A stretch of 64,000 nucleotides of DNA, from NCBI RefSeq assembly GCF_963378085.1, contig NZ_OY726395.1, positions 4,836,001 to 4,900,000 of the forward strand, read 5' to 3'. Below, in pieces: positions 8,945-18,246 of this stretch (within the stretch, counting starts at the first letter, position 1; each line of letters opens with the position of its first letter). The notes beneath the pieces are model-generated. The model saw nothing but the letters and a program-made list of their open reading frames with translations, was not told the origin of the DNA and made no database searches. The stretch is from Mycolicibacterium sp. MU0050. GTDB lineage: Bacteria; Actinomycetota; Actinomycetes; Mycobacteriales; Mycobacteriaceae. A program made the position numbers and the translations under genes.

Positions 8945-9724
8945 ATGCACGCGGTCCAGTTCGTCGGAGCAGGCCCCGGCGCCGCGGACCTGCTGACGCT
9001 GCGCGCCGGCCGACTGCTCGCCGAGGCCGACGTGGTGCTCTACCCCGGCACCTACCTCGACCCGGAGGTGCTCGAAACCTGCTCGCCGGAAGCCGATTTG
9101 GTGGACACCCAGGACCTCGACCTCGACGACATCGTCGGCCGGATGGTCTCCGCGCAGCGGGCGGGCCGTCGGGTGGTCCGACTGGTCTCCGGCGACCCGT
9201 CGCTCTACAGCGCGGTGTTCGAGCAGACCCGCCGCCTCGACGCCGAGCAGGTGCCGTGGGACGTGACGCCGGGGGTCCCGGCGTACGCGGCCGCCGCGGC
9301 CCGCGTCGGCCACGAACTCACCGTGCCACTGGTCACGCAGTCGGTGGTGCTGACCCGCACCCAGCAGCGTTCCACCGCCATGCCCGAGGCCGAGTCGTTG
9401 GCGGCGTTCGCCGCCACCGGCGCGACCCTGGTGCTGCACCTGGCCATCACCCGCACCCGCGAGGTGATGGCCGAGGTGGTGGCGGCGTACGGCCCGGACT
9501 GCCCCGTGGTGGTGGTGTACCGGGCATCGCAGCCCGAGGAACTGGTACTGCGCGGCACGGTCGCCGACATCGCCGACCAGGTGGAGGCGGCCGGCCTGCG
9601 TCAGGCCGCGGTGATCCTGGTGGGCCGCGCCCTGGCCGAACGGGCGGACCCGCGGGCCGGCGAAAGCTACCTCTACGACCCGCGCCGGGACCGGACCCGC
9701 CGCGGCGACGGTGAGCGGCGATGA
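8945..9724 (+). CDS. cobM: Precorrin-4 C11-methyltransferase
   Basis: The 259-aa tetrapyrrole (SUMT-like) methyltransferase opens with VQFVGAGPGAADLLTLRAGRLLAEADVVLYPG and has RLVSGDPSLYSAVFEQ and TPGVPAYAAAAA, the usual SAM-binding loops. The TRTQQRSTAMPE segment is typical of CobM. It methylates precorrin-4 at C11 in the aerobic B12 pathway. Its stop overlaps bluB by ATGA (9721-9724), indicating translational coupling. The 131 bp upstream, shared with the divergent b561 fusion, show no recognisable cobalamin riboswitch. Confidence 0.92.
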   Translation: MHAVQFVGAGPGAADLLTLRAGRLLAEADVVLYPGTYLDPEVLETCSPEADLVDTQDLDLDDIVGRMVSAQRAGRRVVRLVSGDPSLYSAVFEQTRRLDAEQVPWDVTPGVPAYAAAAARVGHELTVPLVTQSVVLTRTQQRSTAMPEAESLAAFAATGATLVLHLAITRTREVMAEVVAAYGPDCPVVVVYRASQPEELVLRGTVADIADQVEAAGLRQAAVILVGRALAERADPRAGESYLYDPRRDRTRRGDGERR

Positions 9725-10365
9725 ACGCACCGCCGAGCGTCGCGGCCCTCTACGACATCATTCACCGCCGGCGTGACACCCGTCGCGAATTCACCGGCGC
9801 TCCCATCGAATCCGAGGTGCTCGAGCGGATCCTCGCCGCGGCGCACGCCGCACCGTCGGTCGGGATGTCGCAGCCGTGGGACTTCGTGCTGGTGCGCGCC
9901 CCGGAAACGCTGGTCACCTTCCGTGAGCACGTGGCCACCGAGCGGCGCGCGTTCGCCGAGACGTTGGACGGCGAACGGGCCGAGACGTTCGCCAAGATCA
10001 AGATCGAGGGCATCTGCGAATCAGGGCTGGGCGTCGTCGTCGGGTACGACCCCACCCGCGGCGGCCCGCGGATCCTCGGCCGGCACGCCATCGACGACGC
10101 CGGCCTGTACTCGGTGATCTGCGCCATCCAGAACCTGTGGTTGGCCGCGACCGCGGAAGGCCTTGGCGTCGGCTGGGTTTCGTTCTACCGCGAGGAGTTC
10201 CTGCGCGCGTTGGTGGGGATGCCCGAACACGTCCGCCCGGTCGCGTGGCTGTGCGTCGGCCACGTCGCGGAGCTGCCCGAGGTGCCCGATCTGGAGCGCT
10301 ACGGCTGGCGCAGCCGCACCCCGCTGTCCACGGTGGTGCATCAGGAGCGCTATCCCTCGCGTTGA
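9721..10365 (+). CDS. bluB: 5,6-dimethylbenzimidazole synthase
   Basis: The 214-aa nitroreductase-fold flavoenzyme has RRRDTRREFTG near the N-terminus (FMN phosphate contacts), AAHAAPSVGMSQPWDF and a C-terminal GVGWVSFY and RYGWRSRTPL. This matches BluB, which fragments reduced FMN with O2 to give the lower ligand DMB of cobalamin. It is coupled to cobM upstream and convergent with cobL, with only 2 bp between their stops. Its presence implies that the organism makes true cobalamin aerobically. Confidence 0.92.
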   Translation: MNAPPSVAALYDIIHRRRDTRREFTGAPIESEVLERILAAAHAAPSVGMSQPWDFVLVRAPETLVTFREHVATERRAFAETLDGERAETFAKIKIEGICESGLGVVVGYDPTRGGPRILGRHAIDDAGLYSVICAIQNLWLAATAEGLGVGWVSFYREEFLRALVGMPEHVRPVAWLCVGHVAELPEVPDLERYGWRSRTPLSTVVHQERYPSR

Positions 10366-10367
10366 CC

Positions 10368-11576
10368 TCAGCGTTTGGCGAACGCCCACTGGGTGACCGC
10401 GCGCCCCGGCGTCCACCCGGTGAAGGATCCGACCGGCGCGGCGCGTTCCACGTGGATGCGGGTCAGCTCCCCGCCGTGCTCGGCGTGGCACCGCCCGAGC
10501 AGCATTTCTGTCTCCACCGTCACTCCGTGCACCACCAGCCGCCCCGCCGGCGCCAGCACGGCAAGGCACGCCTCGAGCACCCCCGGCCGGGTGGCGCCGC
10601 CGCCGATGAAGACCGCGTCCGGGGCCGGCAGACCGGCCAGTGCGCCGGGCGCGGTGCCGGGCACCACCTGCAGCCCCGGCACGCCCAACGCGCGGGCGTT
10701 GCGGCCGATGCGCTCGGCTCGGGCCGGGTCGGCTTCCACGGCCACGGTCCGGCAGGTCGGGTGGGCGCGCATCCATTCGATGCCCACCGATCCCGCACCG
10801 GCGCCGACATCCCAGAGCAGCTGGCCCGGTACCGGCAGCAACCGGGCCAGCGCCGCGGCCCGCAGGTCGCGCTTGGTCAGCTGCCCGTCGTGCTCGAACA
10901 GTTCGTCGGGAAGGCCGGTGGCCCAACCGGTCTCGAGTGGGCCGGAGAGTTCCAGGGCGACGATGTTGAGGCGCGGCGCCGGTCCGGTGAAGGTCGCGGG
11001 CGTGGTCTCGACGCGGGTCTCGGCGGCGCCGCCCAGGTCCCCCAGCACCACCATCCGACTGCCGCCGTAGCCGCGGGCGGCGAGCAGCGCGGCCAGCTCG
11101 CCCGGCGTGTTCTCGTCCGAGGAGAGCACCAGGACCCGGCGGCCCGGGGCCAGCTGTCGCAAGACGGCGTGGACGTCGCGGCCCACGACGCTGACCACCG
11201 CGGTGGACTCCGCCGACCAGCCGAGGCGGGAACGGGCCAGGGCCGGCGAGGAGACGTGCGGCAGCACGGTCACCCGGTCCGCGCCGAGCAGGTCGACCAG
11301 GGTGGTCCCGATGCCGCTGACCATTGGGTCACCGGAGGCCAGCGCGACGACGCGGCCGGTGGCGTGCGAGTCGATGAACGCCGGCAGCGCATCGCGCAGC
11401 GGCGACGGCCACGGCGCCCGCCGCTGCCCGGCGATCTGCGGCAGCAGGTCGAGTTGCCGCGGCGCCCCGAGCACCACGTCGGCTTCCTGGAGGAGTGCGC
11501 GGGCGGTCTCGGCGAGTCCGGCCCAGCCGTCGGCGCCGATCCCGATCACGGTGAGATGCACATCAGCGACGGCCAC
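10368..11576 (-). CDS. cobL: Precorrin-6Y C5,15-methyltransferase (decarboxylating)
   Basis: The 402-aa fusion has a CbiE-like N-terminal methyltransferase (~1-190: LTVIGIGADGWAGL, ALASGDPMVSGIGTTL) and a CbiT-like C-terminal domain (~215-402: LLWDVGAGAGSVGIEWMR for SAM, FIGGGATRPGVLEACL). It methylates C5 and C15 and decarboxylates the acetate side chain. It is divergent from cobO with 46 bp between the starts. Confidence 0.93.
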   Translation of the reverse strand: MAVADVHLTVIGIGADGWAGLAETARALLQEADVVLGAPRQLDLLPQIAGQRRAPWPSPLRDALPAFIDSHATGRVVALASGDPMVSGIGTTLVDLLGADRVTVLPHVSSPALARSRLGWSAESTAVVSVVGRDVHAVLRQLAPGRRVLVLSSDENTPGELAALLAARGYGGSRMVVLGDLGGAAETRVETTPATFTGPAPRLNIVALELSGPLETGWATGLPDELFEHDGQLTKRDLRAAALARLLPVPGQLLWDVGAGAGSVGIEWMRAHPTCRTVAVEADPARAERIGRNARALGVPGLQVVPGTAPGALAGLPAPDAVFIGGGATRPGVLEACLAVLAPAGRLVVHGVTVETEMLLGRCHAEHGGELTRIHVERAAPVGSFTGWTPGRAVTQWAFAKR

Positions 11577-11622
11577 GGCGGCGATGCTAGCGTGGCCGCG
11601 TGCCAGGTGTGGGAGGGTTCTG

Positions 11623-12237
11623 ATGCCGCAGGGACAGCCGTCGGTGGTCCCCGACGATCAGTTGACCACCCGCCAGCGCCGGAATCGGCCGCTGCTGATG
11701 GTCCACACCGGCGACGGCAAGGGCAAGTCGACCGCGGCCTTCGGGCTGGCGCTGCGGGGCTGGAACCAGGGCTTTCGCATCGGGGTCTTCCAGTTCGTGA
11801 AATCGGCGAAGTGGCGGATCGGCGAGCAGACCGTCCTGGAGCGCCTCGGCGCGCTGCACACCGAGACCGGCGAGGGCGGGCCCGTCGAATGGCACAAGAT
11901 GGGTTCGGGCTGGTCGTGGAGCCGCAAGGCGGGCTCGGAGGCCGATCACGCGGCCGATGCGGCCGAGGGCTGGGCCGAGATCAAGCGGCGGCTGGCCGAG
12001 GAAGCACACCAGTTGTACATCCTCGACGAGTTCACCTACCCCATCAACTGGGGTTGGGTCGACGTCGACGACGTCGTGAGCACCCTCGCGAACCGGCCCG
12101 GGCATCAACACGTGGTCATCACCGGCCGGCGGGCCGACCCGAAGCTCACCGAGATCGCCGACCTGGTGACCGAGATGCGCAACGTCAAACATCCGATGGA
12201 CGCCGGCCAGAAGGGGCAGCGCGGCATCGAGTGGTAG
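11623..12237 (+). CDS. cobO: Cob(I)yrinic acid a,c-diamide adenosyltransferase
   Basis: The 204-aa P-loop protein has LLMVHTGDGKGKSTAAFGLA, FQFVKSAKWRIGE, LYILDEFTYPINWGW and HVVITGRRADPKL, all standard for the CobO/BtuR class. It transfers adenosyl from ATP to the cobalt. The ATG at 11623 follows GGGAGGG. In many mycobacteria cobB follows cobO. Here the gene ends 48 bp before an insertion sequence and no cobB is visible in the window. Confidence 0.93.
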   Translation: MPQGQPSVVPDDQLTTRQRRNRPLLMVHTGDGKGKSTAAFGLALRGWNQGFRIGVFQFVKSAKWRIGEQTVLERLGALHTETGEGGPVEWHKMGSGWSWSRKAGSEADHAADAAEGWAEIKRRLAEEAHQLYILDEFTYPINWGWVDVDDVVSTLANRPGHQHVVITGRRADPKLTEIADLVTEMRNVKHPMDAGQKGQRGIEW

Positions 12238-12285
12238 TGCGGGCTGGGGCCGCGAGGGCGGCCCGACGTCTCTCCTGCCTCTCTC

Positions 12286-13751
12286 GGTTCTACCCCGTCA
12301 TCATTTGAGGCCCTCCTGACTGATGTGTGGGTCATGGGCGGCCTGGCAGGGCTGGTCGGTGTCCTCCTAGGGAGAGCATGGCCAGTGCGATCAGGGGGTC
12401 GGGGTTCGCGAAGCCGAAGGCCATGCGGGTGATGAGACGGATCTTGGTGTTGACCGACTCGATGAGGCCGTTGGATAAGCCATGTTCGATGGAGGCGAGG
12501 ATCTGCTCGCGGTGGCCAACGATGCGACGCTGCAGGGTGAGGAACGATTCGATGCGGCAGCGCCGTGCCCAGCCGATCCACTTGTCCAGGGCTTCGGCGG
12601 CTTGGTCGACGGGCAGTTTGAAGACGGTCCGTAGGCCTTCTTTGAGCAGGTAGGCGCGGTACAGGCGGGGGTCGGTCTTGGCGATCCAGTCCAGCTTGGC
12701 CTGTTGGCGCTCGGTGAGGTTTTCTGGGTTCTTCCACAGCGGATATCGGGCGCGCCGGAGTTTCTGTGCCGCCCCGGTGGACACTGTGGCGCGGCGGCCA
12801 TGGGCCCATCCGTGTGGACGGGTATGTCCGGCGCGGCGGGCGTTGTGCCAGGCCTCGCGGCGTACCGCATCGAGGGCTTCGGCGGCCCAACCGACGACGT
12901 GAAACGGGTCCGCGCAGCGGACCGCATCGGGGCAGCGTTCGCGAACGACATCGGCGATCCAGGGAGCTCCGTCAGCGGTGACATGGGCGATCTGAGCGCA
13001 GCGCCCTGGCCCGGAGGCTTCCAGCGCATCGAAGAACGCGCGCACGGTCGCGCGGTCGCGGCCCGGGCTGGCCCACACCAGGTGGCCGGTGTCGTGATCG
13101 ACCACGACGGTCAGGTACTTGTGGCGACGTTTGTAGGAGATCTCATCGATGCCGATCCGGGTCAGGCCGGCCAGGGGGTCTATCCCGGCGGCGGTATCAG
13201 CCCATACTCGGGTGATGATCGATCCGACTGTGCGCCAGGCGATTCGCATCAGTTCGGTGATCGCGCTCTTGGAGCATTGGGTGGCCAGCCAGGCCACCTG
13301 CTGGTCGAACGAGCGGGTATGTCCAGCGCCGTGGCGGGCCCAAGGGATTTGTCGCACCGTGGGCCCGTGGACAGCACAGTTGACCCGGGGAGCCTCGGCC
13401 TCCAAGAACACCTGAACGGTACCGATGTCGAGCCCTCGCCATTGCCGCCGCCCTTGACCACGGTCGTACCAGGAGGCCTTCGATCCGCAGATTCCGCATC
13501 GACCCTGACGCGGCCGCCGCGGCCGGACATGGGCCACGAATGCCTGCGTCTGCTCGTCGAACTCGACATCTTCGACCACCGCGTTCTCGACGCCCAACAC
13601 CGCGCGCCATAAGCTGGCGTTCTGCACGCCGTTCTCCGTTCTTCAGTTTTTGACCTTCGACAAGCCAAAAACCTAGACGGGGAACGGCGTGTGGCCGTTC
13701 AACGACCCACGAACATGTCACAAGAGCCACACATGATGACGACCCGCAACC
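12286..13751. mobile_element. ISL3-family insertion sequence (about 1.47 kb)
   Basis: A single transposase gene is flanked by long imperfect inverted repeats. The left end reads GGTT...CGTCATCAT...GGCCCTCCTGAC, and the right end, reverse-complemented, reads GGTT...CGTCATCAT...GGCTCTTGTGAC. Similarity extends about 45-55 bp inward and includes a shared GTGGGTC block. The outermost base is uncertain: an alternative, shorter pair starts at 12309 and ends at 13728. No 8-bp target duplication is obvious with either choice (for example cctctctc versus gagtggcc), suggesting an old or recombined insertion. It lies between the convergent cobO and cobU ends and disrupts no visible gene. Confidence 0.82.
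12332..13627 (-). CDS. tnp: ISL3-family (IS204/IS1001/IS1096/IS1165) transposase
   Basis: The 431-aa transposase has an N-terminal zinc-finger-like region (CGICGSKASWYDRG and NCAVHG) and a helix-turn-helix zone. The catalytic core includes IGIDEISYKRRHKYLTVV (first Asp), HVTADGAPWIADVV (second Asp) and the late LIESVNTKIRLITRMAFGF (Glu). Length is full for the family and there is no frameshift, so the element could be active. Confidence 0.92.
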   Translation of the reverse strand: MQNASLWRAVLGVENAVVEDVEFDEQTQAFVAHVRPRRPRQGRCGICGSKASWYDRGQGRRQWRGLDIGTVQVFLEAEAPRVNCAVHGPTVRQIPWARHGAGHTRSFDQQVAWLATQCSKSAITELMRIAWRTVGSIITRVWADTAAGIDPLAGLTRIGIDEISYKRRHKYLTVVVDHDTGHLVWASPGRDRATVRAFFDALEASGPGRCAQIAHVTADGAPWIADVVRERCPDAVRCADPFHVVGWAAEALDAVRREAWHNARRAGHTRPHGWAHGRRATVSTGAAQKLRRARYPLWKNPENLTERQQAKLDWIAKTDPRLYRAYLLKEGLRTVFKLPVDQAAEALDKWIGWARRCRIESFLTLQRRIVGHREQILASIEHGLSNGLIESVNTKIRLITRMAFGFANPDPLIALAMLSLGGHRPALPGRP

Positions 13752-13799
13752 GAGTGGCCCGCGGAGACAGGGCCCCCACCGCGCCACGACACCTACCCC

Positions 13800-14324
13800 T
13801 CAGAGCTTGAGCACGCGGCCGGCCACCACCAGATGCACCTCGTCGCAAACGGCCGCGACCCGCTGGTTCGCCGTCCCGAGCAGATCGCGAAACAGCCTGC
13901 CGGAGCGGTGTTCTGGCACCACGCCGAAGCCGACCTCGTTGGTCACCACGACGGCCTGGTGGCGCTCGGTCAGGGCCGCGCACACCGCATCGATGCGCGC
14001 CCCGACGACGGCGTCGACGGACTCGGCGGAGGCCTCCCACAACCCCGCGTCGTCCATCACGGCCGTGAGCCAGGTACCCAGGCAATCGACCAGCACCGGT
14101 CCCGCGGCGTCGCGCAGCGCGTCCTCGATCGCGGCGGTCTCGACCGTCGACCAGTCGCCCGGACGGCGCGCACGGTGCCGGGCCAGGCGGGCGTCCCAGT
14201 CCGGGTCGGTGCCGTCGGCGCGGCGTCCGGGGGCTATGTAGGTGACGGCCGGCGCCCCGGCCAGCAGCGTTTCCGCGTGCCTCGACTTGCCGGAACGCAC
14301 GCCACCGGTCACCAGGATTCGCAC
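13800..14324 (-). CDS. cobU: Bifunctional adenosylcobinamide kinase / phosphate guanylyltransferase
   Basis: The 174-aa protein opens with the P-loop LVTGGVRSGKSRHAE and has LVDCLGTWLTAVM and NEVGFGVVPEHRSGRLFRDLLG, all typical of CobU/CobP. It activates adenosylcobinamide for lower-ligand attachment. It is the last gene of the leftward cobF-cobQ-cobK-cobU series, 4 bp after cobK, and ends just outside the insertion sequence. Confidence 0.93.
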   Translation of the reverse strand: MRILVTGGVRSGKSRHAETLLAGAPAVTYIAPGRRADGTDPDWDARLARHRARRPGDWSTVETAAIEDALRDAAGPVLVDCLGTWLTAVMDDAGLWEASAESVDAVVGARIDAVCAALTERHQAVVVTNEVGFGVVPEHRSGRLFRDLLGTANQRVAAVCDEVHLVVAGRVLKL

Positions 14325-14328
14325 CCGG

Positions 14329-15081
14329 TCATCGTAGGCGCCGCTGGGCGCTCAACCAGGCCAGCGCAGCGTCGACATCGGCAACAACGGGGATCTCCGC
14401 GGGCACGGCCGGACGGGCGACGATCACCACCGGCAGGCCCAACTCGTCGGCGGCCAGCATCTTCGGCCAGGTGTATTCGCCGCCGGAGTCCTTGGTCACC
14501 AACACATCTGCCCGATGCTCCCGCAACAGCGCCAACTCACCGGCCAGTTGGTAGGGGCCGCGGCTGTTGATCAGCCGCCACCGCGGCGGTAGCTCGAACT
14601 CGGGTGCGTCCACCACGCGGGCCAAGGCTGCGGTGTCCCGCAACGCGGGGACGAACCGCGCCAGCTGCTGACGACCGATGGTGAGAAAGGGCCGCTCCCC
14701 CAGCCGTGCCGTCTCGGTCGCGGCCTGGTCGTGGCTGTCCACCCAGTGCCACGACGGTCGCGCCCGCTCGGCCCAGCCGGGCCGCTCCAGGCGCAGCAGC
14801 GGCCGCTGCACCGGACCCGCGGTGCAGGCGGCGACGGCGTTGGCGGACATCGTCGCGGCGAACGGGTGCGTCGCGTCGATGACCGCGTCGTAGTCGACCA
14901 GCGCGGCGCGCAGACCGTCGACCCCGCCGAACCCGCCGACGCGCACCGGGCCCACCGGCATCCGGGGATCGGCGACCCGTCCCGCCAGCGAGCTGGTGAC
15001 GTCGATGTCGGCGGCCACCAGCCGCGCCGCCAAGGCGCGGGCCTCGGCGGTGCCGCCGAGCAGCAGAACCCGCGGCGCCAT
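14329..15081 (-). CDS. cobK: Precorrin-6A reductase
   Basis: The 250-aa NADPH-dependent reductase has N-terminal [18 protein letters not shown], the conserved [15 protein letters not shown] and a late [16 protein letters not shown]. It reduces precorrin-6A to 6B. The ATG at 15081 overlaps the cobQ stop as TGATG; a GTG one codon earlier is possible but less likely. Confidence 0.92.
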   Translation of the reverse strand: MAPRVLLLGGTAEARALAARLVAADIDVTSSLAGRVADPRMPVGPVRVGGFGGVDGLRAALVDYDAVIDATHPFAATMSANAVAACTAGPVQRPLLRLERPGWAERARPSWHWVDSHDQAATETARLGERPFLTIGRQQLARFVPALRDTAALARVVDAPEFELPPRWRLINSRGPYQLAGELALLREHRADVLVTKDSGGEYTWPKMLAADELGLPVVIVARPAVPAEIPVVADVDAALAWLSAQRRLR

Positions 15082-16553
15082 CACGGCGCACCCGGGGGCA
15101 AGAACGGCGGCGCCCCGGCACCGCCACTGACCAGGTCCAGCAGCGCCACCACATCGAGGTGCTCTTCAACCAGGTCGCCCAACAGGTCCAGGCGCCGCTC
15201 CCGGGCAGCCGGAAAGCTGACTCCCGACGGCGGCATGCCCAGGGTTTCCCGTAGGAAGGCCGCGCGTAGTTCGTCGCCCTCCAGCGAGCCGTGCCACATG
15301 GTGCCGAACACCGCGCCGGCGCGGGCACCACCCAGAAACGGCGAGACACCGGGCCCGCACCGAATTCGTCCGTGGTGGATCTCGTAGCCGGCCGCCGGGG
15401 CGCCCAGGCCCGTTCCACGCGGCAGCCGAAGCACCTTTTCGGTGTGGAAAGTCGTTGTCACATCGAGCAATCCAAGCCCCTCGACCTCGGTGGCCGCACC
15501 TTCGACACCGGCCGGGTCGCTGATCGCGGTGCCGAGCATCTGGAAGCCTCCGCAGATCCCCAGCACGGGCTTACCGGCCGCGGCGTGCGCCCGCAGCGCG
15601 CGGTCCAGCCCGCGGGAGCGCAGCCAGGCCAGGTCGGCGATGGTCGCGCGGGTGCCGGGCAGCACCACCAAGTCGGCGTCGTCGAGCGCGCCCGGGTCGG
15701 CGGCGAACACCACGTCCAGGTCCGGTTCCAGGCCCAGCGCGTCGACGTCGGTGAAGTTGCTGATCCGGGGCAGTCGCACGACCGCCACCCGGCGCGCCCC
15801 GGTGTCCGCCGATCGCCGCGACTGCAGATCCAGGGCGTCCTCGGAATCCAGCCAGAGGTCCGGATGCCACGGCAGGGTGCCGTAGATCCGTCGACCGGTG
15901 AGGCGTTCGAGGTCGCGCAGGCCGGGGGCCAGCAGGGCCGGGTCACCGCGGAACTTGTTCACGATGAAGCCCGCCACCAGCGCCTGATCTTCGGCCGACA
16001 GCAGCGCGACGGTACCCAGGAAAGCCGCGAACACCCCGCCGCGGTCGATGTCCCCCACCACCACGGTCGGCAGATCGGCATGCCGGGCCAGCCCCATGTT
16101 CACGTAATCTCCTGCGCGCAGGTTGATTTCGGCGGGGCTGCCCGCGCCCTCGGCCAGCACCACATCGAAGCGGCCCGCCAGGTCGTCGTACGCGGCGTGC
16201 GCGGCGTCGGCCAGCGCACGCCGCCCGTGCAGCCAGTCCGAGGAGTCCACGGCTCCCCACGGTGCACCCATGAGGACCACGTGGCTGCGCCGGTCGCTGC
16301 CGGGCTTGAGCAGCACCGGGTTCATCGCCGGCTCGGGAACCGCCCGCGCCGCCAGGGCCTGCACCCACTGGGCCCGGCCGATCTCGGCGCCGTACCCGTC
16401 CGCGCCCACGCACACCATCGAATTGTTGGACATGTTCTGCGCCTTGTACGGCGCCACCTTCACGCCGCGGCGGGCCAGCGCTCGGCACAACCCGGTGGTC
16501 ACCACGGTCTTGCCGGCGTCGCTGGTGGTGCCGGCCACGAGCAGGCCGGCCAT
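15081..16553 (-). CDS. cobQ: Cobyric acid synthase (glutamine-hydrolysing)
   Basis: The 490-aa protein has an N-terminal dethiobiotin-synthetase-like ATPase ([19 protein letters not shown], then [12 protein letters not shown]). A C-terminal class I glutamine amidotransferase domain has its nucleophile in [12 protein letters not shown] and His in HHGRIRCG. It amidates four carboxylates of adenosylcobyrinic acid diamide. It overlaps both neighbours by TGATG junctions, so cobF-cobQ-cobK are translationally linked. Confidence 0.93.
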   Translation of the reverse strand: MAGLLVAGTTSDAGKTVVTTGLCRALARRGVKVAPYKAQNMSNNSMVCVGADGYGAEIGRAQWVQALAARAVPEPAMNPVLLKPGSDRRSHVVLMGAPWGAVDSSDWLHGRRALADAAHAAYDDLAGRFDVVLAEGAGSPAEINLRAGDYVNMGLARHADLPTVVVGDIDRGGVFAAFLGTVALLSAEDQALVAGFIVNKFRGDPALLAPGLRDLERLTGRRIYGTLPWHPDLWLDSEDALDLQSRRSADTGARRVAVVRLPRISNFTDVDALGLEPDLDVVFAADPGALDDADLVVLPGTRATIADLAWLRSRGLDRALRAHAAAGKPVLGICGGFQMLGTAISDPAGVEGAATEVEGLGLLDVTTTFHTEKVLRLPRGTGLGAPAAGYEIHHGRIRCGPGVSPFLGGARAGAVFGTMWHGSLEGDELRAAFLRETLGMPPSGVSFPAARERRLDLLGDLVEEHLDVVALLDLVSGGAGAPPFLPPGAP

Positions 16554-17326
16554 CAGCGTCTCCGCACCAGGAAGGCGTCCATCACCCAGCCCGCCTCGGA
16601 CTTGGCGGCGGCCCGGGCGTCGACGACGGCACCGAGTACGTCACCGAGCCGACCGGCCACCAGCCGCTCGCCCGAGGCGCCGAGGTTGGCACCCCACCAC
16701 AGCATCCAGTCGTCGAGCCCGGTCAGGTCGAGGCGCTCCGGCGGCGGGTTGAGCATCGCGACGATGTTGTCCAAACCCGCCGCGACGGCCTCCTGCAGCC
16801 GGCGGCCGGTCGTCACGTGCACGGGCCGGCCCACTTCGTGCAGCACGATGCGGTGCCGGGCGGCAAGGAGCTGCGGGGCGCTGATGCCGGGGAGCACGTC
16901 GAACTCGAGTGGGACCCCGAGCTCGCGGATCCGCTCGACCACCCGGATCGTCGAGTCGTACAGCGACGGATCGCCCCAGACCAGAAACGCTGCGGTACCG
17001 CCGCGTTCACGGAGGACCTCGGCGTAGCGCTGCGCCCGCGCGGCGTGCCAGTCGGCGACCGCGTCCTCGTAGCCGGCGGTGGACAGTCCGGCGGATCGGT
17101 TGCGCTCCGGGTCCGGCACGGTGACGATGTCGGCCGGACCGTCGGGGCCCGGGTAGGCGTGGACGATGTCGCGGCGCAGCGCCAACAATCCGTCGTCGCC
17201 GCTGTCGGCGCCCTTGTCGGCGGCCAGCACGTAATCGGCGCCGCGCAGGGCCGCCGCAACCTCGGGCGTGACGTGCTGCGGGCCCATCCCGACGCCCAGG
17301 ATCCGAACCCTGACCGGCTCAGTCAT
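16553..17326 (-). CDS. cobF: Precorrin-6A synthase (deacetylating)
   Basis: The 257-aa tetrapyrrole methyltransferase begins VRILGVGMGPQHVTPEVAAALRGADYVLAADKG and contains AFLVWGDPSLYDSTIRV and DVLPGISAPQLLAARH. The GMGPQHVTPE start and WWGANLGASGERLV late motif are CobF-like. It methylates C1 with loss of acetate. The gene is deleted in most M. tuberculosis complex strains, so its presence points to another mycobacterium. It is the first gene of the leftward cob group. Confidence 0.92.
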   Translation of the reverse strand: MTEPVRVRILGVGMGPQHVTPEVAAALRGADYVLAADKGADSGDDGLLALRRDIVHAYPGPDGPADIVTVPDPERNRSAGLSTAGYEDAVADWHAARAQRYAEVLRERGGTAAFLVWGDPSLYDSTIRVVERIRELGVPLEFDVLPGISAPQLLAARHRIVLHEVGRPVHVTTGRRLQEAVAAGLDNIVAMLNPPPERLDLTGLDDWMLWWGANLGASGERLVAGRLGDVLGAVVDARAAAKSEAGWVMDAFLVRRR

Positions 17327-17383
17327 GCCTGGGTCCTCTCGGTCGGCGCGGGGTGAACGCCTATGAGTATGGCCCGATTGCGG

Positions 17384-18223
17384 TCAGCCGTTGGCGGCGG
17401 CCACTCGGGCACGTTCCCGCACTGAGGCGATGACGCCGCCGTCGTTGAGGATGTCGGTGCCGGTCAGATATCCGGCCTTGTCGCTGACGCAGAACGCGAA
17501 CAGTTCGGCCATCTCCTCGGCCTTGCCCCACCGGGGCACCGCGGCGTCGGCCACCATGGCGCCCGCTCCGGCCTGCTCCTCGAGCCGACCCATCTCGGTG
17601 TCGACCGAGCCCGGCGACACCGAGACGATGCGCAGTCCACGCCCGTTGAACCGCTCCGCCTGCGAGCTGGAGTACCAGCGGACAAAGGTCTTGCTCACCG
17701 CATAGGCGATGCCCGGCTGCAACTCCTCCGGGACCACGCCGCAGGCCGCGAGCATGTCGGCCATGAAGCTGTCCTGATCTTGGCGAGCGAGCGGGAACTT
17801 GTCGGTGGGGACCATCTCGTCGGGCAGCAGGTGCGACGCCATGGACGCCACGTTGACGATCGCCGCGCCTTCGGCGGCGGCTCCGAAGAACGCCTCGTTG
17901 ACATTGACGGTGCCCAGCGCGTTGGTACGCATGACGTAATCGGCCGTCCCCATGCTGGGGCTGACGCCCGCGGTGTGCACCACCGAGGCGAGGGTGCCCA
18001 GGCCGGCGGCGGTGTCGAAGAGCCGGTCGACGGCCGCGCGATCGGTGACATCGCAATTGAGGGCCGTCACGGCAATGCCGAGATCTTTCAACGTGTTCGC
18101 AGCATCGTCGAGCCGGTCCTGCCGGACATCGCCGAGCACCAGGGCGTGGTCGCGACCCAAAATCTTCGCCGTGGCCACACCCATGCCGCCCGCGCCGCCC
18201 GTGATTACCGACACTCGATTCAT
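17384..18223 (-). CDS. Short-chain dehydrogenase/reductase
   Basis: The 279-aa classical SDR has the cofactor motif ITGGAGGMGVATAKILG, an NVASMASH segment and the catalytic YAVSK (Tyr/Lys), ending in a typical C-terminal TGTDILNDGGVIAS. The Asp in LGDVRQ after beta-2 suggests NAD preference. The ATG at 18223 begins the SDR fold; the upstream extension in the longer frame overlaps the membrane-protein gene and was rejected. It follows the membrane protein by 23 bp on the same strand. The substrate is unknown; steroid-like or secondary alcohols are usual in mycobacteria. Confidence 0.85.
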   Translation of the reverse strand: MNRVSVITGGAGGMGVATAKILGRDHALVLGDVRQDRLDDAANTLKDLGIAVTALNCDVTDRAAVDRLFDTAAGLGTLASVVHTAGVSPSMGTADYVMRTNALGTVNVNEAFFGAAAEGAAIVNVASMASHLLPDEMVPTDKFPLARQDQDSFMADMLAACGVVPEELQPGIAYAVSKTFVRWYSSSQAERFNGRGLRIVSVSPGSVDTEMGRLEEQAGAGAMVADAAVPRWGKAEEMAELFAFCVSDKAGYLTGTDILNDGGVIASVRERARVAAANG

Positions 18224-18246
18224 GGCGCTTACGGTAATGCAATCGG

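Noticed and set aside
10137..12308. 723-residue rightward open frame
   Set aside because: Antisense shadow of cobL and out-of-frame with cobO; its composition is Arg/Gly/Ala-rich with no motifs.
12301..13736. 8-bp target duplication of the insertion sequence
   Set aside because: Flanks compared for both possible end pairs (tcatttga/acacatga and cctctctc/gagtggcc) do not match well enough.
15291..17027. 578-residue rightward open frame
   Set aside because: Antisense shadow of cobQ and cobF.
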